Shown here: positions 19,343-27,185 of the stretch, one piece after another
How the letters are laid out: the number at the start of each line of letters is the position of its first letter
Numbering within the stretch: position 1 is the stretch's first letter
Assembly (NCBI GenBank): GCA_035555855.1
Contig: DATMGD010000009.1
Coordinates: 43,410 to 107,409 of the forward strand
From: Palsa-892 sp035555855
GTDB taxonomy: Bacteria; Pseudomonadota; Alphaproteobacteria; Rhizobiales; Xanthobacteraceae
Direction of reading: 5' to 3'
Length of the DNA stretch: 64,000 nucleotides
The notes under the pieces: generated by a model
What the model was told of the DNA's origin: nothing
Database searches by the model: none
Seen by the model: the letters and a program-made list of their open reading frames with translations, nothing else
Position numbers and translations under genes: made by a program

Positions 19343-20536
19343 TCAAAAGCCGCCCAGCGGACGCACTTTCCCGGGGACGACGCTGAAGCGTTCCGCCGAA
19401 TTTCCGAGCGCCTGAAACGAGGCCTCGTCAACACCGGTCATGAAAACCTGAGCACCGAAGCGCGCGAGGAGATCGAACAGCGCATCGCGGCGCGCGGCAT
19501 CCAGAAAAGCCGCGACATCATCGAGCAGCATCACCGGCGCAAAACCATGCATCGCGGCGACAAGCCGCGCATGGGACACGACAACGCCCACGAGGAGCGC
19601 CTTGCGCTCGCCGGTCGAGGCTCGCGCGGCGGGAATATTCTTGTCTCGATGGGTCAGCACGAGGTCGCTGCGGTGCGGCCCTTCCAGCGTGCGTCCGGCG
19701 GCGCGATCGCGCTCGCGATTCTCGCGCAGGGCAGCGCGATATTTATCTTCGACTTCGATCGCCGGTGTCTCGCGCACAGCCTTTTCCATCCAGCCATCAA
19801 GCGAAAGACCTGCCGCCGGGAACAGCGAACCCGGATCGCGTGCAACTTCTATTTCGGCACGCAGCCGCTCGACACATTCGGCGCGCGCGGCAGCGACCGC
19901 CACCGCAAGCTCCGCGACTTCATGTTCGACCGCGTCAAGATACCGCGCGTCGCTCACGCCCTCCTCAAGCAGGCGGTTGCGCGAGCGCAGCGCCCGCTCG
20001 AAGGCCGAAACGCGCGTGCTGTGACCGGCATCGATCGCAAGCACCAGGCGATCCAGAAATCGCCGGCGCTCGCCGGCCGGGCCGAGAAAGAGACCGTCCA
20101 TCTCCGGCACAAGCCAGACGACCCGCAGATGTTCGGCGAACTGCGTGGATGAGGCGACATTCTCTTGCGCAATGCGTGAACGCCGCGAGGGTGTTTCATC
20201 ACCAAGCGGCGCTTCTATGCCGGTCCCGAGCTGCATTTCGCCTTCGGCGCCGTCGACAGTTGCGGCGACTGCCCATGAGCCGTCGCCGTCGCTTGACGCC
20301 GCATCTTCGAGCGTCGCGCGGCGCAAGCCGCGGCCCGGCGCGAGGAAGGAGATCGCTTCGAGGATATTGGTTTTGCCCGCGCCGTTGTCGCCCAGAAAGA
20401 CGACGGGGCCATCATTGAAGCGAAGGTCGGCGCTTCGATAGGAACGGAAATTGGTCAGGTGCAGGCGGCGAATGCGTGCCGCCGGGCGCAATCCGGGCTC
20501 AGAGACAGGCGATGATTGCTTGCGGCGCGCGCTCAC
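19343..20536 (-). CDS. recF: DNA replication and repair protein RecF
   Basis: RecF is an SMC-like ATPase that, with RecO and RecR, loads RecA at single-strand gaps. The 397-residue protein has the Walker A motif GDNGAGKTN after LTNFRSYRSADLRF, the ABC-type signature region STGERKALLVG and Walker B VMLLDDVAAFLD. The start is a GTG whose bases overlap the dnaN stop (GTGA). The first ~20 residues before IRRLHLTNFRSY are polar and more variable than the core. The dnaN-recF overlap supports translational coupling. Confidence 0.95.
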   Translation of the reverse strand: MSARRKQSSPVSEPGLRPAARIRRLHLTNFRSYRSADLRFNDGPVVFLGDNGAGKTNILEAISFLAPGRGLRRATLEDAASSDGDGSWAVAATVDGAEGEMQLGTGIEAPLGDETPSRRSRIAQENVASSTQFAEHLRVVWLVPEMDGLFLGPAGERRRFLDRLVLAIDAGHSTRVSAFERALRSRNRLLEEGVSDARYLDAVEHEVAELAVAVAAARAECVERLRAEIEVARDPGSLFPAAGLSLDGWMEKAVRETPAIEVEDKYRAALRENRERDRAAGRTLEGPHRSDLVLTHRDKNIPAARASTGERKALLVGVVVSHARLVAAMHGFAPVMLLDDVAAFLDAARRDALFDLLARFGAQVFMTGVDEASFQALGNSAERFSVVPGKVRPLGGF

Positions 20537-21648
20537 ACCCGCATCGGCATCAGGACGTAGAGCGCGCCGCCCGCATCCTGATCGCGCAACAGCGTCGGCG
20601 AGCCGGGATCCGCAAGCTTTAATTCCGCCTTCTCGCCCTCGATCTGCGCGGCAATGTCCAGCAAATAACGGCTATTGAAGCCGATATCGAGAGGGTCGCT
20701 GGAATATTCGACTTCGAGCTCCTCGGTGGCGCTGCCCGAATCCGGGTTGGTGACCGACAGCGTCAGCTTGCCGGCGGTAAGCGACAGCTTCACCGCGCGG
20801 CCGCGCTCGGACGAAACGGTCGAAACGCGATCGACGGCGGCGGCGAAATCCGACTTCTCGACAACGAGCGTCTTGTCGTTACCCGCCGGAATGACCCGGC
20901 CGTAATCGGGGAATGTTCCGTCGATCAGCTTCGAGGTCAGCGTCACCCGGCCGAACGAGAAGCGGATTTTGGCCGGCGAGAGTTCGATCTCGACTTCCTC
21001 GCCACTGTCTTCAACGAGTTTTTGAATCTCGGCGACGGTCTTGCGCGGCACGATGACGCCGGGGATGCCGTTCGCGCCCTTGGGCAAGGCAATCTCGACT
21101 TGCGCCAGGCGATGCCCGTCAGTTGCAACCGCACGCAACTTCGCCGGCTTTTCGTCAACGGCGTGAAGATAAATGCCGTTCAGGTAATAGCGCGTTTCTT
21201 CGGTCGAAATCGCAAATTGCGTTTTGTCGACGAGGCGCTTGAGATCGGGCGTCGCAACCGAAAACTTATGCGAAAGCTCGCCTGCCGCGAGATCCGGAAA
21301 GTCCGCTTCCGGCAGCGTCTGCAGCGTGAAGCGCGAGCGCCCGGCCTTCACCGCCATCGAGCCGCGATCGCCGCTCGCGTTGAGCTCGACCTGCGAGCCT
21401 TCAGGCAGCTTGCGCACGATGTCGTAAATCATGTGAGCGGGAACGGTAGTGGCGCCCGGCGTTTTGACTTCGGCCGGCACCGTTTCGATGACCTCGAGAT
21501 CAAGGTCGGTCGCCTTCAGCTCGAGGCCGCTTTTCCCGGCCTTGATCAGCACGTTCGCCAGAATGGGGATCGTATTTCGCCGTTCGACCACACGATGGAC
21601 ATGGGAGAGCGATTTCAGGAGTTCGGCGCGCTCGACAGTAACCTTCAT
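20533..21648 (-). CDS. dnaN: DNA polymerase III beta subunit (sliding clamp)
   Basis: The beta clamp is a ring-shaped dimer that tethers polymerase III to DNA. The start was placed at MKVTVERAELLKSL, the family N-terminus, not at the in-frame codon 39 bases upstream, giving 371 residues. Three repeated clamp folds are present, including VERRNTIPILANVLI in the first. The C-terminus ends LMPMRV, the usual MPMR(L/V) tail. It lies 164 bases downstream of dnaA and overlaps recF. Confidence 0.97.
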   Translation of the reverse strand: MKVTVERAELLKSLSHVHRVVERRNTIPILANVLIKAGKSGLELKATDLDLEVIETVPAEVKTPGATTVPAHMIYDIVRKLPEGSQVELNASGDRGSMAVKAGRSRFTLQTLPEADFPDLAAGELSHKFSVATPDLKRLVDKTQFAISTEETRYYLNGIYLHAVDEKPAKLRAVATDGHRLAQVEIALPKGANGIPGVIVPRKTVAEIQKLVEDSGEEVEIELSPAKIRFSFGRVTLTSKLIDGTFPDYGRVIPAGNDKTLVVEKSDFAAAVDRVSTVSSERGRAVKLSLTAGKLTLSVTNPDSGSATEELEVEYSSDPLDIGFNSRYLLDIAAQIEGEKAELKLADPGSPTLLRDQDAGGALYVLMPMRV

Positions 21649-21812
21649 AGGCTCGCGATCCGGGTGATTGGAGGTCCCCAAGGCCACGCGAGGCGATCTC
21701 GCCTCACGGGCCGAAAATTTTGACGGTTTGGCGGGGTGAAGGCAAGGGGCGCAAGCAGAAACCCACGCCTCTTCCGTTCGAGTCCGGCCTCAATCCGCCG
21801 GGTTCGGCCGCC

Positions 21813-23264
21813 TCAAGCTTCCAGCAACAGCCTTTTCAAGACCTCGACCTCTTCGGCGAGCACCTTGTCGTTCGCCACATTGGCGTCGATCTTGCGGACG
21901 GCGTGCAGCACCGTGGTGTGATCGCGCCCGCCGAAACGGCGGCCGATCTCGGGCAGCGAGCGCAGCGTCAGCGTCTTTGCGAGATACATCGCGATCTGGC
22001 GCGGGCGAACGACGTTCGCCGTCCGGCGCGAGGACAGAAGGTCCGAGCGCGTCACGCTGTAGTGCTTGGCGACGATCCGCAGGATGTCCTCGACGCGGAT
22101 GCGGCGCGGGTCCGACGGACGAACGAGATCGCGGATCACTTCGTCGGCGAGCTCGACCGTCACCGGGCGGCCGCTCAGCTGGTTGTGGGCAAGGAGCCGC
22201 GTCACGGCGCCGTCGAGATCGCGGCCGTTCTGCGTCACCTGATGGGCGACGTGATTGACGACCGATTGCGGCACGTCGAAATCGGGATGCTCGGCTTTGG
22301 CCGCGGCGATCCGCGCTTCGAGAATGCTGAGACGGAGCGCCTCTTCGAGCGGCGCGATCTCGACCACGAGGCCACCAGCGAGGCGCGAGCGAACGCGCTC
22401 CTCGAGCGTCTCGAGTTCGGGCGGCGCGCGATCGGCGGCGACGACGACCTGGCGGCCGGCGTCGATCAGCGCGTTCAACGTGTGGCAGAACTCCTGCTGC
22501 ACCGTCTTGCCCTGCAGGAACTGCAGATCGTCGATGATGAGCACGTCGATGCCGCGCAGCGCCTCCTTGAAGGCGATCGCCGACTGGTTCTTGAGCGCCG
22601 CAACGAAGCCGTACATGAATTTTTCGGCGGTGAGATAGCTCACCCGGCGGCCGCTGGTTTCACCGGCCCAGGCTATGGCCTGCAAGAGATGCGTCTTGCC
22701 GAACCCGACCGAAGCGTAAATGTAGAGCGGATTGAAACGCGCGACGGTGCCGGCATCGGCATCGACGACCTGACGCGCGGCGGCATGCGCCAGCGCGTTC
22801 GAGCGGCCAACCAGGAAGCTCGAGAAGGTAAGCCGAGGATCGAGCGGCGAAGAGCCGTTCTTGTCGCGCGCCGATAGCGGGCCGCTCGCCGGAACCGAAA
22901 AGCGCTGCAGACCGTTCGGGCGAACGGCAAAGCCGGATTTCACCGGCGCGTTCATAACGTTGTTCGCGGCAACCGGACGCACGACGGACGAAGAACGAAC
23001 GACAAGATCGATCTTCTTGATCGCCGGCAATTCGCTGCGCCACAGCGTCAGCAAGCGCTCGGCGTAGTGCGATTGAATCCAGTTGCGCAGAAAGCGTGTC
23101 GGAACCGAAAGCCGCACGGCCTCGCCGCCGCAGTCCTCGATTTCCATGCGAGCAAACCAGCTCGAATAAACATCCTCGCCAACCTCCGCGCGGAGGCGGC
23201 GGCGAACGCGATCCCAGTGCACGGCGTCAGCGTTCTCGGAAACTTCTTGCTTTTGGGGCGCCAT
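21813..23264 (-). CDS. dnaA: Chromosomal replication initiator DnaA
   Basis: DnaA binds origin boxes and melts the origin. The 483-residue protein has domain I (residues ~14-88), a variable linker, an AAA+ domain from about residue 143 and a C-terminal domain IV with the GRDHTTVLHAVRKI signature. Walker A reads ASVGFGKTH (Lys190, Thr191) where E. coli has GGVGLGKTH, so the first glycine is Ala and the leucine is Phe. Walker B is LIIDDLQFL. Long AT-richer non-coding DNA lies upstream, and dnaN, recF and gyrB follow in order. Confidence 0.97.
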   Translation of the reverse strand: MAPQKQEVSENADAVHWDRVRRRLRAEVGEDVYSSWFARMEIEDCGGEAVRLSVPTRFLRNWIQSHYAERLLTLWRSELPAIKKIDLVVRSSSVVRPVAANNVMNAPVKSGFAVRPNGLQRFSVPASGPLSARDKNGSSPLDPRLTFSSFLVGRSNALAHAAARQVVDADAGTVARFNPLYIYASVGFGKTHLLQAIAWAGETSGRRVSYLTAEKFMYGFVAALKNQSAIAFKEALRGIDVLIIDDLQFLQGKTVQQEFCHTLNALIDAGRQVVVAADRAPPELETLEERVRSRLAGGLVVEIAPLEEALRLSILEARIAAAKAEHPDFDVPQSVVNHVAHQVTQNGRDLDGAVTRLLAHNQLSGRPVTVELADEVIRDLVRPSDPRRIRVEDILRIVAKHYSVTRSDLLSSRRTANVVRPRQIAMYLAKTLTLRSLPEIGRRFGGRDHTTVLHAVRKIDANVANDKVLAEEVEVLKRLLLEA

Positions 23265-23744
23265 CTAGAGACTCCAATGCCTTGTCAGGCGCGAGACCTC
23301 ATCCAGAGGACATATGGTCTCAAACTTTTTTGGTAAGGGTGAAACGCAATCCAACCGGAGCGTTAAACGTCACAGCCTATAAGCGGCGGGCCCTCGGCCG
23401 CTGCAGCCTGACGACGGGGAAAGCCTTGTGCATGGCTCCTCACCTCACTGCGGGATTTTTGTTCCGAACCGACACTCTTACTCGTCCGCCGATTTCGCAT
23501 CTCAAGAAGCATGGCCATCCCCTCGCTGCGGTTGAACCCGCAGTCGCTCCAGAATTTCCGTTTTCGATTGATCCTTAAATTCGACGCCGTACTCGAACTA
23601 CACTTTACTTACTTGCAACCTTACTCAACGGCGTCCGGTCATATTCACTGTTACGCAATGAACCGGTGATCCAACAAGATAATTTCATCATGCCGGTCAG
23701 TTTCCCGATTTGGTTCGAATGTTTCCGTAATCATCTGAACAGCA

Positions 23745-23764
23745 GAAGAGAGAAATCTCTCTTC
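23745..23764. repeat. Near-perfect palindrome upstream of dnaA
   Basis: Nine-base arms GAAGAGAGA (23745-23753) and TCTCTCTTC (23756-23764) surround two bases. It lies ~480 bases upstream of the dnaA start. As RNA it would form a hairpin with a small loop; no T-run follows on either strand. Confidence 0.6.
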
Positions 23765-24120
23765 GGTGAAAAGACGATACATAGCAGGGTATGGCGGTGC
23801 AATGATTCATTTTCGCGAAAGTTTTGTGAGGCGCCTCGGTATGCCGATTCCACGCCCTCGATCCGCCGCGCGTCCGATTTGTGGCAACAAGAAGCCTTGA
23901 TTCACTTGACGATTTCGCCAGGTGTCCCGCGTTGAGCAGGCTCGAAAATATTTCGATTTTTTTTCGGGCGCGCTGCCCGCGCGCGGCGAATTTGGAAAAA
24001 TTACAAGTCCATGACACGCTTTAGGACGCAACGTTTTGCACTGTCTCCGTTTTTTTTGTGAAGCGCGAACGGATAACCGGCGTGTCATTTCACGTGCAAT
24101 CGGTTTTGCGACTCCGAAAA

Positions 24121-24142
24121 ATGTTTCGAGGATGTTTCGACG
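24121..24142 (+). repeat. Tandem 11-base direct repeat near the rpsT terminator
   Basis: Two adjacent 11-base units, ATGTTTCGAGG and ATGTTTCGACG, differ at one base. Related words occur at about 23719 (ATGTTTCCG) and 23946 (ATATTTCGA). The 11-base period matches one DNA turn, as expected of stacked protein sites. Confidence 0.55.
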
Positions 24143-24167
24143 TTGCGCGCAAGACACACGTCAAGCC

Positions 24168-24198
24168 AAATAGAAAACGGCGGCCTCTCGGCCGCCGT
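24168..24198 (-). terminator. Rho-independent terminator of rpsT
   Basis: On the minus strand a nine-base-pair GC-rich stem (ACGGCGGCC with GGCCGCCGT, 24177-24198 on the plus strand) with a four-base loop is followed by TTTTCTATTT. It lies about 50 bases after the rpsT stop. Confidence 0.9.
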
Positions 24199-24246
24199 CG
24201 AAACGCTTACGGGAACGTCTGGCGCGCTGACTTGACGCGCTACCGC

Positions 24247-24513
24247 TCAGGCTTCGAGCTTGCGCACACGCGCGTTGAGCCGCGACACCTTCCGAGCAGC
24301 GGTATTGCGATGGAGAACGCCGCTTTGCGCTGCACGCATGATCTGCGGCTCCGCCTTCGCAAGCGCGGCACGCGCCTTCTTGCCATCTCCGGCGCTGATC
24401 GCATCTTCGACCGCGCGAATGGAAGTCGCAAAACGCGAGCGGCGCTGCTTGTTGATCACTGTCTTGCGGGCGATCTTGCGCGTCGCTTTCTTGGCAGAGG
24501 TCGTATTGGGCAT
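24247..24513 (-). CDS. rpsT: 30S ribosomal protein S20
   Basis: S20 binds the 5' and 3' minor domains of 16S rRNA. The start giving MPNTTSAKKATRKIARK was chosen; the frame stays open upstream to 24612 but that part is not S20-like. The 88-residue protein is very basic, with the usual ..RRSRFATSIRAVEDAI.. and C-terminal NTAARKVSRLNARVRKLE helix. It is a single-gene unit with its own sigma-70-type promoter and terminator, just upstream of the dnaA control region. Confidence 0.96.
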   Translation of the reverse strand: MPNTTSAKKATRKIARKTVINKQRRSRFATSIRAVEDAISAGDGKKARAALAKAEPQIMRAAQSGVLHRNTAARKVSRLNARVRKLEA

Positions 24514-24596
24514 GCTTGAACGTCCAGTTCGATCGGATTTTGGAATGAAAAAGATAAAATGCCGCGAAAGCGCCCTCAGGCATCGCGAGCGGGCGG

Positions 24597-24625
24597 ACCA
24601 TAGTGGGACCACCCGCCAGCGTCAA
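24597..24625 (-). promoter_or_regulatory. Sigma-70-type promoter of rpsT
   Basis: On the minus strand TTGACG (plus 24620-24625) and TATGGT (plus 24597-24602) are separated by 17 bases, a near-consensus pair. The rpsT start lies about 84 bases downstream of the -10 box. An AT-rich palindrome sits just upstream of the -35 box. Confidence 0.7.
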
Positions 24626-24630
24626 CGGTA

Positions 24631-24649
24631 TATATAGTGTCGCTATATA
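24631..24649. repeat. AT-rich palindrome upstream of the rpsT promoter
   Basis: Seven-base perfect arms TATATAG (24631-24637) and CTATATA (24643-24649) are separated by TGTCG. It lies between the enoyl-CoA hydratase stop and the rpsT -35 box, where an UP element or an operator would be expected. Confidence 0.5.
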
Positions 24650-24653
24650 GAGC

Positions 24654-25427
24654 CTAGCGGTGTTTGAAGGATGGGGCGCGCTTGTCGACAAAGGCGGCCA
24701 TACCCTCCTTCTGGTCGGTGGTCGCGAACATCGCATGGAAGACCCGCCGCTCGAACCGGATCCCTGCCGAAAGGGTGGTTTCGTAAGCCTGATTGACGCT
24801 TTCCTTGGTCATCATGGCAATGGGCAGCGACATGCCGGCCACGGCCTCAGCCGTCTTCATGGCTTCGTCCATGAGACCGGCCGCCGGAACGATCCGTGAT
24901 ACCAGCCCGGCCCGCTCGGCCTCTTCGGCGCCCATCATCCGACCGGTCAGGCAGAGGTCCATCGCCTTGGCCTTGCCGATGAAACGCGTGAGCCGTTGGG
25001 TGCCGCCGATCCCCGGCATGACGCCGAGCTTGATCTCGGGCTGGCCGAACTGGGCGTTGTCGGCGGCAAGCACGATGTCGCACATCATCATCAATTCGCA
25101 GCCGCCGCCCAATGCGTAGCCGGCCACCGCTGCGACGATCGGCTTGCGGGTGCGGCCGATCCGTTCCCAGGCCGCGACGAAGTCGTCGAGGTAGTTTTGC
25201 GGATAGCCCATCGACTGCATCTGCTTGATGTCGGCGCCGGCGGCAAAAGCCTTTTCGGAGCCGGTCAGCACGATGCAACCGATGTCGGAATTATTTTCAA
25301 ATGTTTCGAGTGCCTGATTGAGTTCGTCGATCAAAGGACCGTTCAGGGCGTTCAGCGCCTTGGGGCGATCGAGTGTGATCAGGCCGACACGGCCTTTGGT
25401 TTCGATGCGGATGTTTTCGTAGGCCAT
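24654..25427 (-). CDS. Enoyl-CoA hydratase
   Basis: Crotonase-fold enzyme that hydrates trans-2-enoyl-CoA in beta-oxidation or related acyl-CoA pathways. The start at MAYENIRIETKG has an excellent AGGAGG site upstream, giving 257 residues. The oxyanion hole regions (KAFAAGADIKQM; AGYALGGGCEL) and the two catalytic glutamates (in GGGCELMMMCD and QPEIKLGVMPGIGGTQRL) are present, which favours a true short-chain hydratase over a non-hydratase relative. mutM ends 24 bases upstream, so the two are probably cotranscribed. Confidence 0.92.
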   Translation of the reverse strand: MAYENIRIETKGRVGLITLDRPKALNALNGPLIDELNQALETFENNSDIGCIVLTGSEKAFAAGADIKQMQSMGYPQNYLDDFVAAWERIGRTRKPIVAAVAGYALGGGCELMMMCDIVLAADNAQFGQPEIKLGVMPGIGGTQRLTRFIGKAKAMDLCLTGRMMGAEEAERAGLVSRIVPAAGLMDEAMKTAEAVAGMSLPIAMMTKESVNQAYETTLSAGIRFERRVFHAMFATTDQKEGMAAFVDKRAPSFKHR

Positions 25428-25451
25428 GTTACCTCCTCGAAATCGCGGCAT

Positions 25452-26333
25452 TCAACGCTGGCAGACAGGACAATAAAAGGTCGAGCGGCCGGTCTGTACG
25501 ATACGGCGGATCTTCCCCTTGCAGCCTGGCTGCGAGCAAGCCTCGCCCGCGCGGTCATAGACGCGGAAATAGTGGCTGAAGTAGCCAAGCTCGCCATCGG
25601 GCAGCCGGTGATTGCGCAGCGACGATCCGCCGGCCCGCACCGCGTCCTGCAAAACATGTTTGATCGCCTCCACGAGTTCGTTCGCGGCGGCTGTCGGCGC
25701 ACCTTTGCGATCCGCCAGGATCGAAGCGGGACGCCTGGGTGACAAATGCGCACGGTGCAGCGCTTCGGCGACATAGATATTGCCAAGACCGGCTACGACC
25801 CTTTGGTCGAGGAGAAGCGCCTTGAGGCTCGTCTTCTTGCCGTGAGCGGCAGCCGCCAGCATCACCGCGTCGAAACTGTTGCCGAGCGGCTCGGGGCCGA
25901 GGTTTCGCAGCATCGGTTCGGCTTCAAGCGCGGCGCGCGGCACAAGCTTCATGAAGCCGAAGCGGCGCGGATCGTTGAAGGTGACGGTCCAGCCCGACGA
26001 CATGGTGAAGACGACATGATCGTGCTTGCCGGGCTTGCCGCGCGGGTGATGAAATTCGCCCATGTCCTTCTCCCGGCCCGACTTCTCGGCGCGGAACGAG
26101 CCGGACATGCCAAGATGCATCAGCAACACATCGCCCGACGAGAGATCGGCGACGATGTATTTGGCGCGCCGCCCAAGACCGGTCACGGTCGCCCCGGTGA
26201 GGCGGCGGGCAAAGCCCTTGGGGAACGGAAAGCGCAGGTCCGGGCGATAGGCCTTGACGTCGAGGAAGCGCGCGCCCTCCATCGCGGGCTCGAGGCCGCG
26301 CCGTACCGTTTCAACTTCGGGAAGTTCAGGCAC
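25452..26333 (-). CDS. mutM: Formamidopyrimidine-DNA glycosylase
   Basis: MutM (Fpg) removes 8-oxoguanine and ring-opened purines and nicks the abasic site. The enzyme works through its N-terminal proline, so the start must be the GTG that puts Pro next (MPELPEVETVRRGL); a GGAAGG site precedes it. The 293-residue protein has Glu3, the H2TH region with GLGNIYVAEALHRAHL, and a C-terminal zinc finger C-x4-C...C-x2-C (CSQPGC and CPVC). It is divergent from ubiE with only 83 bases between the starts. Confidence 0.96.
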   Translation of the reverse strand: MPELPEVETVRRGLEPAMEGARFLDVKAYRPDLRFPFPKGFARRLTGATVTGLGRRAKYIVADLSSGDVLLMHLGMSGSFRAEKSGREKDMGEFHHPRGKPGKHDHVVFTMSSGWTVTFNDPRRFGFMKLVPRAALEAEPMLRNLGPEPLGNSFDAVMLAAAAHGKKTSLKALLLDQRVVAGLGNIYVAEALHRAHLSPRRPASILADRKGAPTAAANELVEAIKHVLQDAVRAGGSSLRNHRLPDGELGYFSHYFRVYDRAGEACSQPGCKGKIRRIVQTGRSTFYCPVCQR

Positions 26334-26416
26334 TTTAACCTTCCGGTACTCTATTCCCGGCTGTGATAGCGCCGGAGCGGGCCGCGCGCTATGGTCCCCT
26401 CGACCAAGAGAGAGCA

Positions 26417-27178
26417 ATGTCCACCGAGCGCTCCGATACTCATTTCGGCTTCCGCAGCGTGCCGCTTGAAGACAAGCAGACGCTGGTCGACGACGTCTTC
26501 CACAAGGTCGCGCGGCGTTACGACGTGATGAACGACCTGATGTCGGGCGGCCTGCATCGCGCCTGGAAGGACGCGCTCGTCTCGAAACTTCGCCCGCCGA
26601 AGAGTGCGCGGCCGTTTCACCTGCTCGATCTTGCCGGCGGCACCGGCGACGTTTCGTTTCGCGTCGTCAAGGCAGGCGGCAGCGGCGTCAAGGCGACGGT
26701 CGCCGACATCAACGCGGACATGCTGGCCGTCGGCCGCGAACGGGCGGCAAAGCACGGGCTGGATAGCCAAACCGAATTCGTCGAGGCCAATGCCGAGGAG
26801 CTGCCGTTTCCCGACAAGTCCTTCGATGCCGCGACGATCGCCTTCGGCATTCGCAACGTGCCGCGGATCGAGCGAGCGCTCAGCGAAATCCATCGCGTGC
26901 TGAAGCCGGGCGGGCATTTTCTTTGTCTCGAATTTTCCTCGGTGAACGTGCCGGGGCTCGACAAGCTTTATGAGCTTTACTCCTTCAAGGTGATCCCCGA
27001 GATCGGCCGGCTCGTCGCCGGGGATGCCGAACCCTATCGCTATCTCGTCGAATCGATCCGCCAGTTCCCCGCGCCCGAGGCATTCGCCGCGATGATGCGC
27101 AAGGCGGGCTTTGCGCGCGTTAGCTTCACGCCGATGACCGGCGGGATCGTCGCGCTTCATTCCGGCTGGCGGCTCTGA
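26417..27178 (+). CDS. ubiE: Demethylmenaquinone/2-octaprenyl-6-methoxybenzoquinol methyltransferase
   Basis: UbiE performs the C-methylation step of ubiquinone (and menaquinone) synthesis. The ATG after AAGAGAGAG gives 253 residues. The SAM-binding core is LLDLAGGTGDVSFRV. The UbiE signatures YDVMNDLMSGGLHRAWK and the C-terminal GGIVALHSGW are present. ubiB follows after seven bases, forming a ubiquinone operon that continues towards coaBC and dut. Only the ubiquinone role is likely in an alphaproteobacterium. Confidence 0.96.
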   Translation: MSTERSDTHFGFRSVPLEDKQTLVDDVFHKVARRYDVMNDLMSGGLHRAWKDALVSKLRPPKSARPFHLLDLAGGTGDVSFRVVKAGGSGVKATVADINADMLAVGRERAAKHGLDSQTEFVEANAEELPFPDKSFDAATIAFGIRNVPRIERALSEIHRVLKPGGHFLCLEFSSVNVPGLDKLYELYSFKVIPEIGRLVAGDAEPYRYLVESIRQFPAPEAFAAMMRKAGFARVSFTPMTGGIVALHSGWRL

Positions 27179-27185
27179 GGCGATT

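Larger units (their letters stand above)
23265..24246. other. Long non-coding region between rpsT and dnaA
   Basis: About 980 bases without a credible gene, clearly AT-richer than the neighbours. It contains the dnaA promoter and leader and the rpsT terminator. It also holds a nine-base-arm palindrome (23745-23764), a tandem 11-base repeat (24121-24142) and AT-rich runs near 23945-23965 and 24050-24058. Reading both strands I found no copy of the consensus DnaA box TTATCCACA, only poor matches such as TGTGGCAAC near 23880. It could be an origin, a large dnaA control region or both; gene order alone does not decide, because many alphaproteobacteria have their origin elsewhere. Confidence 0.7.

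Noticed and set aside
23683..24157. Several frames of 90-116 codons in the dnaA upstream region
   Set aside because: Codon use is unlike the neighbours, no motifs are present, and they overlap one another on both strands.
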